Assembly (NCBI RefSeq): GCF_018294505.1 | Contig: NC_057810.1 | Location: 703,339,622-703,403,621 of the forward strand | Direction: 5' to 3' | Origin: Triticum aestivum | Taxonomy: Eukaryota; Streptophyta; Magnoliopsida; Poales; Poaceae | Length of the DNA: 64,000 nucleotides | In this document: in pieces, positions 43,091 through 54,760 of the stretch | How the letters are laid out: the number at the start of each line of letters is the position of its first letter | How positions within the stretch are numbered: the first letter of the stretch is position 1 | Notes under the pieces: generated by a model | The model's input: the letters and a program-made list of their open reading frames with translations, nothing else | What the model was told of the DNA's origin: nothing | Database searches by the model: none | Program-made: the position numbers and the translations under genes

Positions 43091-45538
43091 CAGTGAACCA
43101 ACGATTTGAGAGTATCTCAATTGATCTTTAGCCATGCCTTTGGACTTTCGAATCAACACGCTAGGATCATATGGTGTTTGAGATGGTGTGCAGTCCGAAT
43201 ATCCAAAACGGCTCAACACCTTCTCAACATAATGGGATTGCAGAAGTGTGATCCCACCCTCATTATCTCTCAGTAGCTTGATGTTCAAGATAACATCAGC
43301 CACACCAAGGTCTTTCATCTCAAAGTTCTGAGATAGAAACGATTTGACCTCCTCAATGACTTTGAGGTTTGTTCCGAATATCAGTATGTCATCAACATAC
43401 AAGCACAGTATAACTCCTTCGCCCCCACCATGGCAATAGTATACACATTTGTCAGCCTCATTAACAACGAAACCAACAGATGTCAGAGTTGTATTGAACT
43501 TATCATGCCATTGCTTAGGTTCTTGCTTCAGGCCATATAAAGATTTCAGCAACTTACACACCTTCCTTTCCTGACCATCTATCACAAAGCCATCTGGCTG
43601 TTGCATGTAGATTTCCTCATTTAGCTCTCCATTCAGAAAAGCCGTTTTAACATCCATTTGATGGACAAGAAGACCATGTGAGGCCGCCAACGAGAGTAAT
43701 ACTCGAATGGTGGTCAGTCTAGCCACAGGTGAATAAGTATCAAAGAAATCTTCCTCTTCTTTCTGGTCATGGCCCTTGGCCACAAGCCTAGCATTGTACT
43801 TTTCAATCGTACCATCGGGCCTAAGCTTTTTCTTGAACACCTACTTACATCCCAATGGTTTGCGACCATAGGGACGCTCACTGATCTCCCATGTCCCGTT
43901 AGCCATGATGGAATCCATCTCGCTACGGACCGCATCCTTCCAGTAGCCAGCTTCTGGAGAGGCATACGCTTCTGAGATAGAAGTGGGAGTATCATCCATG
44001 AGGTACACGAAGAAATCATCACCAAAGGTCTTTGCAGTCCTTTGTCTCTTGCCCCTATCAAGGGTTTCCTCGTCATCCTCCTCAGGATTTTCATCATGTG
44101 TTCGTTCATAATATTCCATAGGAATGGCAGGTTCAGGAGTCTCCTCAGATTCCTGTCTAGAAGTGCTTTGCATATCTCTCATAGGAAAAATATCCTCAAA
44201 GAATGTAGCATCCTTAGACTCCATAATTGTACCGACCTTCTGGTCAGGTACCTCAGATTTCACTACTAGAAATCTATAGCCAACGCTGTTCTTAGCGTAG
44301 CCCAAATTAACGCAGTCCACACTCTTGGGTCCAAGCTTACGCTTTTTGGGGATCGGACGTTAACTTTCGCCAAACAGCCCCAAGTACGCAAGTACGATAG
44401 TGTTGTCCTTCTCTTTGCCCATTTCTCATAGGGAGTGATCTCATTATCCTTTGTCGGAACTTTATTCAGGACACGACATGCCGTCAATATAGCCTCCCCC
44501 CCACCATGCCTTGGATAAACCCGATGTATCTAACATGGCGTTAACCAGATCAGTTAGAGTACGGTTTTTCCGCTCGGCAACCCCGTTTGACTGGGGTGAA
44601 TAGGGAGGCGTCCTCTCATGAATAATGCCGTGTTCCGCACAGAAGGAATCAAACTCACTCAAGAAGTACTCTCCACCACGATCTGAACGGACTCGTTTAA
44701 TTTTATTTTCAAGTTGATTCTCAACTTCTGCCTTATAGATTTTAAAGTAGTGTAGAGCCTCATCTTTAGTATTTAACAGATACACATAGCAATATCTAGT
44801 GGAATCATCTATCAATGTCATGAAGTATTTCTTTCCACCTTTAGTCAATACACCGTTCATCTCACAAAGATCAGAATGTATGAGTTCTAATGGTGCCAAG
44901 TGTCTCTCCTCCGCAGCCTTGTGAGGCTGGCGAGGTTGCTTAGCTTGCACACATGACAGGCACTTAGAACCTTTGGCTAAAGTGAAACTCGGGATTAAAT
45001 CCAACTTAGCTAGCCACGTCATAACACCGAAACTTATGTGACAAAGACGTGAATGCCAAACCTCAGATTCAATAACACTCAAATGAAGATGGTTCATGAC
45101 TTTATTACAGAAATCAGCGAGGGAAAGGCGGAACATCCCTCCGCTCTCATAACCTTTTTCAACAAATAGTCCATACTTAGTAAAAACTAATTTATTAGAC
45201 TCGAATACCAACTTAAACCCTTCTCTACATAGAAGGGAGCCACTAACGAGGTTCTTCTTGATGGCGGGGACATGCTGCACGTTCTTCAGCTGCACGATCC
45301 TGCCCGAAGTAAACTTCAGATCGACCGTGCCAACACCATGAACAGAAGCACTCACGCCATTCCCCATCAATACGGACCCGTGGCCTGTGACCTGGTAAGA
45401 ATAGAACAATGAAATGTCAGCACACACATGAACACCTGCACCTGTATCCACCCACCAATCGGTAGGCTGAAACACTGAAAAAATAGTAAATAAATTACCG
45501 TACCCAGATGCACCATTCTCATTGTTGCCCACAATCAT
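43091..45538 (-). pseudogene. Copia A pol: protease, integrase and partial reverse transcriptase, broken
   Basis: Order on the minus strand: protease start WWVDTGAGVHVCAD (Asp-Thr-Gly active site); GAG-pre-integrase with HHCC-type WHSRLCHI and CLSC; integrase core with IHSDLCEMNG, LIDDSTRY and a Glu in ERKNRTLTDL; then reverse transcriptase with HQMDVKTAFLNGEL and YVDDILIF. Breaks: one extra C in the C-run at 44,496-44,502 shifts the frame at the end of integrase; a second frame change follows near 44,300; TAG at 43841-43843 replaces Trp of the KWVF motif. RNase H is absent. It cannot make a full polyprotein. The integrase core itself is open. Confidence 0.85.
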
Positions 45539-46656
45539 GTTGACAGATTTGGAGTCCTGTCCTGACTTCTTAAACTTGTTTGGGCATTTGTTGGCCCAAT
45601 GTTCAGCCGAACCACAAGTAAAGCAGCCCTCATCCTTCTTGTTATTCTTGAAGGTCTTCTTACCCTTCTTCTTGAAGCCGGTATTCTGTTGGACACCATT
45701 CTTTCCCTTGAACTTGTTGAAGTCCCTTCGGCCCCTTTTTCGTGCGAGTCCTTTGCCCTCGAATTCTGCTCAACACTCAGATGGCCAATGACAACCTCCA
45801 CAGAGAATTCACGCCTCTGATGTTTTAGAGTGGTGTCAAAGTTCCTACAGGAATTGGGGAGCTTAGCGATTATGCAGCCCGTGACAAACTTGCCCGGTAA
45901 CTCGCACTTCAGAAGCTCAAGCTCCTTAACAATGCATATTATCTCATGAGCCTGCTCCAGTACAGGAAAATTCTCAACCATCTTTTAATCGTGGAACTGC
46001 TCTATAATATACATCTCTCTCCCTGCATTGGGGGCCCCGAACTTAGATTCGAGCGCCTCCCACAAGTCCTTGGCGACATGCACATGTAAATATGCGTCGA
46101 CCAGTTTATCTCCGATCACGCTAAGAACTGCTCCGAGAAACACAGTGGTTGCCTCCCTGAACGCCTTCTCCTGTTCAGGAGCAATCATTCCCGTGGACAC
46201 ACCGGTGACCCAGAACACGTTCATAGCCGTGAGCCATAAAGTGGTCTTTGTCTGCCAACGCTTAAAATAGGTACCAGTAAACTTATCCGGTTTCAGTGCT
46301 GCGACAAAGCCACTTGCCGAAAAATTCCTACACATAATAGGTTTTTGGATTGCTAAGAAAATAAGCAATTTTTCGACTAATTTAATCCATAAGTAGATAA
46401 CTAGCATGGCATTGACAGAACTAACAACATGCTGGTACTGATCTAAACAAGTACGTACTATGCAAATAGTAGACAAATCTACACATGATGCTAGCACTGC
46501 TAATACAGAAATTATCAGGAGAGGGATAAATGCGGTATACCCTCCAGTAGGCCATGCAGAAGCCGCCGCCGCGGTGGCAGCAGCAGAAGCATCCTCGGCA
46601 GCCTTCTTGTCGGCCTCGGTCTTCTCGGCGGCGGCGCGTTCGGTGTCGCTGGACAT
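45535..46656 (-). pseudogene. Copia A gag, broken
   Basis: ATG at 46,656 (MSSDTERAAAEK). A 213-nt intron-like cassette (46328-46540) follows the first ~38 codons. Then comes a UBN2-type gag core (FTGTYFKRWQTKTTLWL, FREATTVFLGAVLSV, LWEALESKFG). TAA interrupts EQFHDYKM at 45985-45987, the codon that is TAC in copies C and D. About 40 bp are missing near 45,720 just before the zinc knuckle, which puts the CCHC region out of frame. Gag would form the particle and bind RNA; this copy cannot supply it whole. Confidence 0.8.
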
Positions 46657-47343
46657 GGTGATGACGGAGACGACGCGGACGTAGAGGAAGTAGTGGATCG
46701 GAGGCGAGCAGTCGCGTAGTCGCTTCCCAAAAACCTATTTGTCTCTCTCCCGTACAGGAACCAGAGAGACGGAGTTTTGGAGACCCGCTCTCCCGTCCAC
46801 TTTGTACGCGGCGGACGGGATGGAGTCACCGGCGGCAGCAGCAGCAAAGGAACGAAGGTGGGCGGTTCGCGTGGAGCAGATGTGATCTGATCATGGCGGC
46901 TAGGGTTAGGGGAAACAACGGACTTATATAGACGCAGCCGCGTGGAGAGACGTGGGCTTGACCCACGTCCGAGTCCGTGACAGCCCACGATCCGACGTCT
47001 CAGATCATGGCCCTGCTGTCAGAACCTCTCCGTTAGTTACTGGCAAAAATAAGCGCATAGGTATGAGCTCAGATCGGCTCATTCCCGCAACCCGCGACGC
47101 GTCGTGACGAGGCGAGGCGAGGCGGGACGAGGTGGGCGGCGGAGGAGGAGCGCGCGAGGGCCTCTTCTCTTCTCAAGCTCCAATAGCATGTAGAAGAGCC
47201 ACCCTTATAAACCACTCCAACTTTCCTTCCACTAGCATGGTGGGACTAAACTTCCCACCACCTTGTCATGCCACCTACATGGGCCCTTAGAGAATAAATC
47301 TGAACTTGTCATATGGGCTCTAGGCCTATCTCACATTTCAACA
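46657..47343 (-). mobile_element. Copia LTR plus leader shared by copies A and B
   Basis: On the minus strand, ggtgggggat (polypurine tract) is followed by TGTTGAAATGTGAG, the LTR start at 47,343. A TATA box (ctatataag) lies at about 46,923-46,931. The 3' border of the LTR is not resolved because the array gives no second independent copy and no clear Met-tRNA primer site was found. One LTR here serves as 5' LTR of A and 3' LTR of B. Confidence 0.7.
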
Positions 47344-47886
47344 ATCCCCCACCAGATCTCAGGGGCCCACTTTGTCCTTTGTTCCAAACGCTGTTTTGAT
47401 ATACTAGTGTTTCAGTGAAGACCTGTTAAGGTTGAGCTTCACCTAGATCAAGTAGCTACACTCCTTCACAACTGAACAATGGACTATGCCTTGAATTGTC
47501 AGTTTGGCGTAAAGAAGTTTCACCACATGTCTTACTAGTACTGGGCTGCCGAAGGCTGACCTCTTGGGTGGAGCATATAAGTCACACTCCTGGTCTATTC
47601 ATGAGCTTACTAGAGATCACCCCAATCTCATAGACTGTGACTAGCAGTCGGGCTCACATAGGTGTGTTCCTCCAAAGATCGCTCTGTAGGATAGCATCTT
47701 GCTTATATATATAAGCCTTGGAACACATTAAGACAGTAGTCATCCTTCCATACAGTTTTCGAGAGTATTGCATCTCCAATGGAGTGGGTTAGTAAAGTTA
47801 CTCTCCTCAGTTCACCACTGGCTTGTTTTCCCAGGTCCTACTTCACGGGATCTTGATCACATAGGATGGGTTACCACCATGGCAAC

Positions 47887-49281
47887 TCATGTGGGTCTCA
47901 TACCCATCTCCCTCGATGCACTATCTATCACTACACGCGATAGCCCTTTCGTATAGGGATCTGCCAGATTCTTAGCTATATGGACATAGTCCAACGCTAT
48001 CACCCCAGAGTTTCTTAATTTTCTGACAGTTTTTAATCTCATTCTTATGTGTTTGTTGGACTTCATGTTGTCCTTTGAACTCTTCACCTTGGTGATGACA
48101 GTTTGATAATCACAGTTCATAAGGATAGCTGGAACCGGTTTATCAACCAATGGCAAGTCCATCAAAAGATCTCGAAGCCATCCTGCTTCAACACCATAAG
48201 TGTCTAATACTGTTAATTCTGCTTCCATTGTCAATCTCGTTAAGATCATTTGCTTGCAAGACTTCCAGGAAACAGCGCCACCTCCAAGAGTAAACATATA
48301 CCCAGTTGTGGCCTTCATCTCATCAGCATCAGAGATCCAATTCACATCGCTATACCCTTCAAGTACCGACGGTTCTCCGGTATAGTGAAGTCCATAGTTC
48401 ATAGTACCTTTCAGATAAAGCATAACTCTTTCAACAGCATGCCAATGTACATCACCCGGTTTGGAAACAAACCGGCTCAGTTTGGTCACAGCAAACGCGA
48501 TGTCAGGCCTCGTTGAGCTCGCTAGGTACATCAGTGAACCAACGATTTGAGAGTATCTCAATTGATCTTTAGCCATGCCTTTGGACTTTCGAATCAACAC
48601 GCTAGGATCATATGGTGTTTGAGATGGTCTGTAGTCCGAATATCCAAAACGGCTCAACACCTTCTCAACATAATGGGATTGCAGAAGTGTGATCCCACCC
48701 TCATTATCTCTTAGTAGCTTGATGTTCAAGATAACATCAGCCACACCAAGGTCTTTCATCTCAAAGTTCTGAGATAGAAACGATTTGACCTCCTCAATGA
48801 CTTTGAGGTTTGTTCCGAATATCAGTATGTCATCAACATACAAGCACAGTATAACTCCTTCGCCCCCACCATGGCAATAGTATACACATTTGTCAGCCTC
48901 ATTAACAACGAAACCAACAGATGTCAGAGTTGTATTGAACTTATCATGCCATTGCTTAGGTTCTTGCTTCAGGCCATATAAAGATTTCAGCAACTTACAC
49001 ACCTTCCTTTCCTGACCATCTATCACAAAGCCATCTGGCTGTTGGATGTAGATTTCCTCATTTAGCTCTCCATTCAGAAAAGCCATTTTAACATCCATTT
49101 GATGGACAAGAAGACCATGTGAGGCCGCCAACGAGAGTAATACTCGAATGGTGGTCAGTCTAGCCACAGGTGAATAAGTATCGAAGAAATCTTCCTCTTC
49201 TTTCTGGTCATAGCCCTTGGCCACAAGCCTAGCCTTGTACTTTTCAATCGTACCATCGGGCCTAAGCTTTTTCTTGAACAC
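47887..49281 (-). CDS. Copia B reverse transcriptase and RNase H, open 464-codon frame
   Basis: The frame begins just after the TAG that replaces the KWVF tryptophan (49282-49284). It is uninterrupted through reverse transcriptase (KARLVAKGYDQ, HQMDVKMAFLNGEL, YVDDILIF with both catalytic Asp) and RNase H ([24 protein letters not shown]-like [24 protein letters not shown]). It ends MGMRPT. In a Copia element this is the C-terminal part of Gag-Pol, copying the RNA and removing the RNA strand. It has no start of its own apart from an internal methionine, so expression would depend on readthrough or an internal start. The Trp stop is shared with A and C. Confidence 0.8.
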   Translation of the reverse strand: MFKKKLRPDGTIEKYKARLVAKGYDQKEEEDFFDTYSPVARLTTIRVLLSLAASHGLLVHQMDVKMAFLNGELNEEIYIQQPDGFVIDGQERKVCKLLKSLYGLKQEPKQWHDKFNTTLTSVGFVVNEADKCVYYCHGGGEGVILCLYVDDILIFGTNLKVIEEVKSFLSQNFEMKDLGVADVILNIKLLRDNEGGITLLQSHYVEKVLSRFGYSDYRPSQTPYDPSVLIRKSKGMAKDQLRYSQIVGSLMYLASSTRPDIAFAVTKLSRFVSKPGDVHWHAVERVMLYLKGTMNYGLHYTGEPSVLEGYSDVNWISDADEMKATTGYMFTLGGGAVSWKSCKQMILTRLTMEAELTVLDTYGVEAGWLRDLLMDLPLVDKPVPAILMNCDYQTVITKVKSSKDNMKSNKHIRMRLKTVRKLRNSGVIALDYVHIAKNLADPYTKGLSRVVIDSASREMGMRPT

Positions 49282-49284
49282 CTA

Positions 49285-50915
49285 CTTACATCCCAATGGT
49301 TTGCGACCATAGGGACGCTCATTGATCTCCCATGTCCCGTTAGCCATGATGGAATCCATCTCGCTACGGACCGCATCCTTCCAGTAGCCAGCTTCTGGAG
49401 AGGCATACGCTTCTGAGATAGAAGTGGGAGTATCATCCATGAGGTACACAAAGAAATCATCACCAAAGGTCTTTGCAGTCCTTTGTCTCTTGCCCCTATC
49501 AAGGGTTTCCTCGTCATCCTCCTCAGGATTTTCATCATGTGTTCGTTCATAATATTCCATAGGAATGGCAGGTTCAGGAGTCTCCTCAGATTCCTGTCTA
49601 GAAGTGCTTTGCATATCTCTCATAGGAAAAATATCCTCAAAGAATGTAGCATCCTTAGACTCCATAATTGTACCGACCTTCTGGTCAGGTACCTCAGATT
49701 TCACTACTAGAAATCTATAGCCAACGCTGTTCTTAGCGTAGCCCAAATTAACGCAGTCCACACTCTTGGGTCCAAGCTTACGCTTTTTGGGGATCGGACG
49801 TTAGCTTTCGCCAAACAGCCCCAAGTACGCAAGTACGAGAGTGTTGTCCTTCTCTTTGCCCATTTCTCATAGGGAGTGATCTCATTATCCTTTGTCAGAA
49901 CTTTATTCAGGACATGACATGCCGTCAATATAGCCTCCCCCCACCATGCCTTGGATAAACCCGATGTATCTAACATGGCGTTAACCAGATCAGTTAGAGT
50001 ACGGTTTTTCCGCTCGGCAACCCCGTTTGACTGGGGTGAATAGGGAGGCGTCCTCTCATGAATAATGTCGTGTTCTGCACAGAAGGAATCAAACTCACTC
50101 AAGAAGTACTCTCCACCACGATCTGAACGGACTCGTTTAATTTTATTTTCAAGTTGATTCTCAACTTCTGCCTTATAGATTTTAAAGTAGTGTAGAGCCT
50201 CATCTTTAGTATTTAACAGATACACGTACCAATATCTAGTGGAATCATCTATCAATGTCATGAAGTATTTCTTTCCACCTTTAGTCAATACACCGTTCAT
50301 CTCACAAAGATCAGAATGTATGAGTTCTAATGGTGCCAAGTGTCTCTCCTCCGCAGCCTTGTGAGGCTAGCGAGGTTGCTTAGCTTGCACACATGACAGG
50401 CACTTAGAACCTTTGGCTAAAGTGAAACTCGGGATTAAATCCAACTTAGCTAGCCGCGTCATAACACCGAAACTTATGTGACAAAGACATGAATGTCAAA
50501 CCTCAGATTCAATAACACTCGAATGAATATGGTTCACGACTTTATTACATAAATCTGCGAGGGAAAGGCGGAACATCCCTCCGCTCTCATAACCTTTTTC
50601 AACAAATAGTCCATACTTAGTAACAACTAATTTATTAGACTCGAATACCAACTTAAACCCTTCTCTACATAGAAGGGAGCCACTAACGAGGTTCTTCTTG
50701 ATGGCGGGGACATGCTGCACGTTCTTCAGCTACACGATCCCGCCCGAAGTAAACTTTAGATCGACCGTGCCAACACCATGAACAGAAGCACTCGCGCCAT
50801 TCCCCATCAATACGGACCCGTGGCCTGTGACCTGGTAAGAAGAGAACAATGAAATGTCAGCACACACATGAACACCTGCACTTGTATCCACCCACCAATC
50901 GGTAGGCTGAAACAC
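49285..50915 (-). pseudogene. Copia B protease and integrase, broken
   Basis: Minus strand: protease beginning at WWVDTSAGVHVCAD (the DTGAG motif is DTSAG here), then a stop near 50,730 (ctacacg in place of ctgcacg). The pre-integrase segment follows with further stops near 50,493 and 50,367. The integrase core is open from 50,339 to 49,707 (LIDDSTRYWYVYLL, PPYSPQSNGVAERKNRTL), then a frame change near 49,750 and a further open stretch to 49,285 (MDCVNLGYAKNSVGYR ... GTWEINERPYG). The intron-like segment 49935-50875 that is missing in C and D is present here. Confidence 0.8.
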
Positions 50916-50995
50916 TGAAAAACAGTAAATAAATTACCGTACCCAGATGGACCATTCTCATTGTTGCCCACAATCATGTTGACAGATTTGGAGTC

Positions 50996-52132
50996 CTATC
51001 CTGACTTCTTAAACTTGTTTGGGCACTTGTTGGCCCAATGTTCAGCCGAACCACAAGTAAAGCAGCCCTCATCCTTCTTGTTCTTCTTGAAGGTCTTCTT
51101 ACCCTTCTTCTTGAAGTCGGTATTCTGTTGGACACCGTTCTTTCCCTTGAACTTGTGGGAGTTGAAGTTCCTCCGGTTCACCATGTTGGCAACAGAAGTC
51201 CCTTCGGCCCATTTTTCTTGCGAGTCCTTTGCCCTCGAATTCTGCTCAACACTCAGATGGCCAATGACAACCTCCACAGAGAATTCATGCCTCTGATGTT
51301 TTAGAGTGGTGTCAAAGTTCCTACTGGACTTGGGGAGCTTAGCGATTATGCAGCCCGTGACAAACTTGCCCGGTAACTCGCACTTCAGAAGCTCAAGCTC
51401 CTTAACAATGCATATTATCTCATGAGCCTGCTCCAGTACAGGAAGGTTCTCAACCATCTTTTAATCGTGGAACTGCTCTATAATATACATCTCTATCCCT
51501 GCATCGGGGGCCCCGAACTTAGATTCGAGCGCCTCCCACAAGTCCTTGGCGACATGCACATGTAAATATGCGTCGACCAGTTTATCTCCGATCACGCTAA
51601 GAACTGCTCCGAGAAACACAGTGGTTGCCTCCCTGAACGCCTTCTCCTGTTCAGGAGCAATCGTTCCCATGGACATACCGGTGACCCAGAACACGTTCAT
51701 AGCCGTGAGCCATAAAGTGGTCTTTGTCTGCCAACGCTTAAAATAGGTACCGGTAAACTTATCCGATTTCAGTGCTGCGGCAAAGCCACTTGCCAAAAAA
51801 TTCCTACACATAATAGGTTTTTGGATTGCTAAGAAAATAGGCAATTTTTCGACTAATTTAATCCATAAGTAGATAACTAGCATGGCATTGATAGAACTAA
51901 CAACATGCTGGTACTGATCTAAACAAGTACGTACTATGCAAATAGTAGACAAATCTACACATGATGCTAGCACTGCTAATACAGAAATTATCAGGAGAGG
52001 GATAAACGCGGTATACCCTCCAGTAGGCCATGTAGAAGCCGCCGCCGCGGTGGAAGCAGCAGAAGCATCCTCGGCAGCATTCTTGTCGGCCTCGGTCTTC
52101 TCGGCGGCGGCGCGTTCGGCGTCGCTGGACAT
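50996..52132 (-). pseudogene. Copia B gag, broken by one internal stop
   Basis: ATG at 52,132. Same order as copy A, including the 213-nt cassette at 51804-52016. TAA at 51461-51463 interrupts EQFHDYKM, as in A. After it the frame stays open through LELLKCELPGKFVTG and the zinc knuckle CFTCGSAEHWANKC (CX2CX4HX4C), ending at a TAG in KKSGQDSK (Gln codon changed). Confidence 0.8.
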
Positions 52133-52819
52133 GGTGATGACGGAGACGACGCGGACGTAGAGGAAGTAGTGGATCGGAGGCGAGTAGTCGCGTAGTCGCT
52201 TCCCAAAAACCTATTCGTCTCTCTCCCGTACAGGAACCAGAGAGACGGAGTTTTGGAGACCCGCTCTCCCATCGACTGTGTACGCGGCGGACGGGATGGA
52301 GTCACCGGCGGCAGCAGCAGCAAAGGAACGAAGGTGGGCGGTTCGCGTGGAGTAGATGTGATCTGATCATGGCGGCTAGGGTTAGGGGAAACAACAGACT
52401 TATATAGACGCAGCCGCGTGGAGACACGTGGGCTTGACCCACGTCCAAGTCCGTGACAGCCCACGATCCAACGTCTCAGATCGTGGCCCTGCTGTCAGAA
52501 CCTCTCCATTAGTGACTGGCAAAAATAAGCGCATAGGTGTGAGCTCAGATCGGCTCATTCCCGCAACCCGTGACGCGTCGTGACGAGGCGAGGCGAGGCG
52601 TGGCGAGGCGGGCGGCGGAGGAGGAGCGCGCGAGGGCCTCTTCTCTTCTCAAGCTCCAATAGCATGTAGAAGAGCCACCCTTATAAACCACTCCAACTTT
52701 CCTTCCACTAGCATGGTGGGACTAAACTTCCCACCACCTTGTCATGCCACCTACATGGGCCCTTAGAGATTAAATCTGAAATTGTCATATGGGCTCTAGG
52801 CCTATCTCACATTTCAACA
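52133..52819 (-). mobile_element. Copia LTR plus leader shared by copies B and C
   Basis: Same layout as the A/B LTR: LTR start TGTTGAAATG at 52,819, TATA at about 52,400, leader to the gag ATG at 52,132. Confidence 0.7.
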
Positions 52820-53362
52820 ATCCCCCACCAGATCTCAGGGGCCTACTTTGTCCTTTGTTCCAAACGTTGTTTTGATATACTAGTGTTTCAGTGAAGACCT
52901 GTTAAGGTTGAGCTTCACCTAGATCAAGTAGCTACACTCCTTCACAACTGAACAATGGACTATGCCTTGAATTGTCAGTTTGGCGTAAAGAAGTTTCACC
53001 ACATGTCTTACTAGTATTGGGCTGCCAAAGGCTGACCTCTTGGGTGGAGCATATAAGTCACACTCCTGGTCTATTCATGAGCTTACTAGAGATCACCCCA
53101 ATCTCATAGACTGTGACTAGCAGTCGGGCTCACATAGGTGTGTTCCTCAAAGATCGCTCTGTAGGATAGCATCTTGCTTATATATATAAGCCTTGGAACA
53201 TATTAGGACAGTAGTCATCCTTCCATACAGTTTTCGAGAGTATTGCATCTCCAACGGAGTGGGTTAGTAAAGTTACTCTCCTCAGTTCACCACTGGCTTG
53301 TTTTCCCAGGTCCTACTTCACGGGATCTCTGATCACATAGGTTGGGTTACCACCATGGCAAC

Positions 53363-54757
53363 TCATGTGGGTCTCATACCCATCTCCCTCGATGCACTAT
53401 CTATCACTACACGCGATAGCCCTTTCGTATAGGGATCTGCCAGATTCTTAGCCATATGGACATAGTCCAACGCTATCACCCCGGAGTTTCTTAATTTTCT
53501 GACAGCTTTTAATCTCATTCTTATGTGTTTGTTCGACTTCATGTTGTCCTTTGAACTCTTCACCTTGGTGATGACAGTTTGATAATCACAGTTCATAAGG
53601 ATAGCTGGAACCGGTTTATCAACCAATGGCAAGTCCATCAAAAGATCTCGAAGCCATCCTGCTTCAACACCAGAAGTGTCTAATACTGTTAATTCTGCTT
53701 CCATTGTCGATCTCGTTAAGATCATTTGCTTGCAAGACTTCCAGGAAACAGCGCCACCTCCAAGAGTAAACATATACCCAGTTGTGGCCTTCATCTCATC
53801 AGCATCAGAGATCCAATTCGCATCGCTATACCCTTCAAATACCGACGGGTCTCCGGTATAGTGAAGTCCATAGTTCATAGTACCTTTCAGATAGCGCATA
53901 ACTCTTTCAACAGCATGCCAATGTACATCACCCGGTTTGGAAACAAACCGGCTCAGTTTGGTCACAGCAAACGCGATGTCAGGCCTCGTTGCGCTCGCTA
54001 GGTACATCAGTGAACCAATGATTTGAGAGTATCTCAATTGATCTTTAGCCATGCCTTTGGACTTTCGAATCAACGTGCTAGGATCATATGGTGTTTGAGA
54101 TGGTGTGCAGTCCGAATATCCAAAACGGCTCAACACCTTCTCAACATAATGGGATTGCAGAAGTGTGATCCCACCCTCATTATCTCTCAGTAGTTTGATG
54201 TTCAAGATAACATCAGCCACACCAAGGTCTTTCATCTCAAAGTTCTGAGATAGAAACGATTTTACCTCCTCAATGACTTTGAGGTTTGTTCCGAATATCA
54301 GTATGTCATCAACATACAAGCACAGTATAACTCCTTCGCCCCCACCATGGCGATAGTATACACATTTGTGAGCCTCATTAACAACGAAACCAACAGATGT
54401 CAGAGTTGTATTGAACTTATCATGCCATTTCTTAGGTGCTTGCTTCAGGCCATATAAAGATTTCAGCAACTTACACACCTTCCTTTCCTGACCATCTATC
54501 ACAAAGCCATCTGGCTGTTGCATGTAGATTTCCTCATTTAGCTCTCCATTCAGAAAAGCTATCTTAACATCCATTTGATGGACGAGAAGACCATGTGAGG
54601 CCGCCAACGAGAGTAATACTCGAATGGTGGTCAGTCTAGCCACAGGTGAATAAGTATCAAAGAAATCTTCCTCTTCTTTCTGGTCATAGCCCTTGGCCAC
54701 AAGCCTAGCCTTGTACTTTTCAATCGTACCATCGGGCCTAAGCTTTTTCTTGAACAC
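53363..54757 (-). CDS. Copia C reverse transcriptase and RNase H, open 464-codon frame
   Basis: Same extent as in copy B: it begins after the TAG at 54758-54760 that replaces the KWVF Trp and ends MGMRPT. YVDDILIF is intact, as are the RNase H landmarks ([28 protein letters not shown]). LYGLKQAPKKWHDKF and YRHGGGEG match the usual Copia consensus better than copy B. It cannot be reached from gag in this copy because the upstream frame is interrupted several times. Confidence 0.8.
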   Translation of the reverse strand: MFKKKLRPDGTIEKYKARLVAKGYDQKEEEDFFDTYSPVARLTTIRVLLSLAASHGLLVHQMDVKIAFLNGELNEEIYMQQPDGFVIDGQERKVCKLLKSLYGLKQAPKKWHDKFNTTLTSVGFVVNEAHKCVYYRHGGGEGVILCLYVDDILIFGTNLKVIEEVKSFLSQNFEMKDLGVADVILNIKLLRDNEGGITLLQSHYVEKVLSRFGYSDCTPSQTPYDPSTLIRKSKGMAKDQLRYSQIIGSLMYLASATRPDIAFAVTKLSRFVSKPGDVHWHAVERVMRYLKGTMNYGLHYTGDPSVFEGYSDANWISDADEMKATTGYMFTLGGGAVSWKSCKQMILTRSTMEAELTVLDTSGVEAGWLRDLLMDLPLVDKPVPAILMNCDYQTVITKVKSSKDNMKSNKHIRMRLKAVRKLRNSGVIALDYVHMAKNLADPYTKGLSRVVIDSASREMGMRPT

Positions 54758-54760
54758 CTA

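Larger units (their letters stand above)
43091..47343 (-). mobile_element. Copia copy A (3' truncated)
   Basis: First of four head-to-tail copies of the same Copia element. Its 3' end, including RNase H, 3' region and 3' LTR, is missing: similarity to copy B stops inside reverse transcriptase/RNase H at the junction with the gypsy-style LTR. The 5' LTR and leader occupy 46,657-47,343. Confidence 0.88.
47344..52819 (-). mobile_element. Copia copy B (full-length, damaged)
   Basis: 5,476 bp from polypurine tract to LTR start. Contains gag, protease, integrase, reverse transcriptase and RNase H in Copia order. It is the least deleted copy, but gag and pol carry stops. 47,344-47,886 is the 3' untranslated part with no gene. 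Confidence 0.9.

Noticed and set aside
47768..48516. Plus-strand ORFs opposite Copia RNase H
   Set aside because: Antisense shadows of the conserved pol frame, repeated in each Copia copy.
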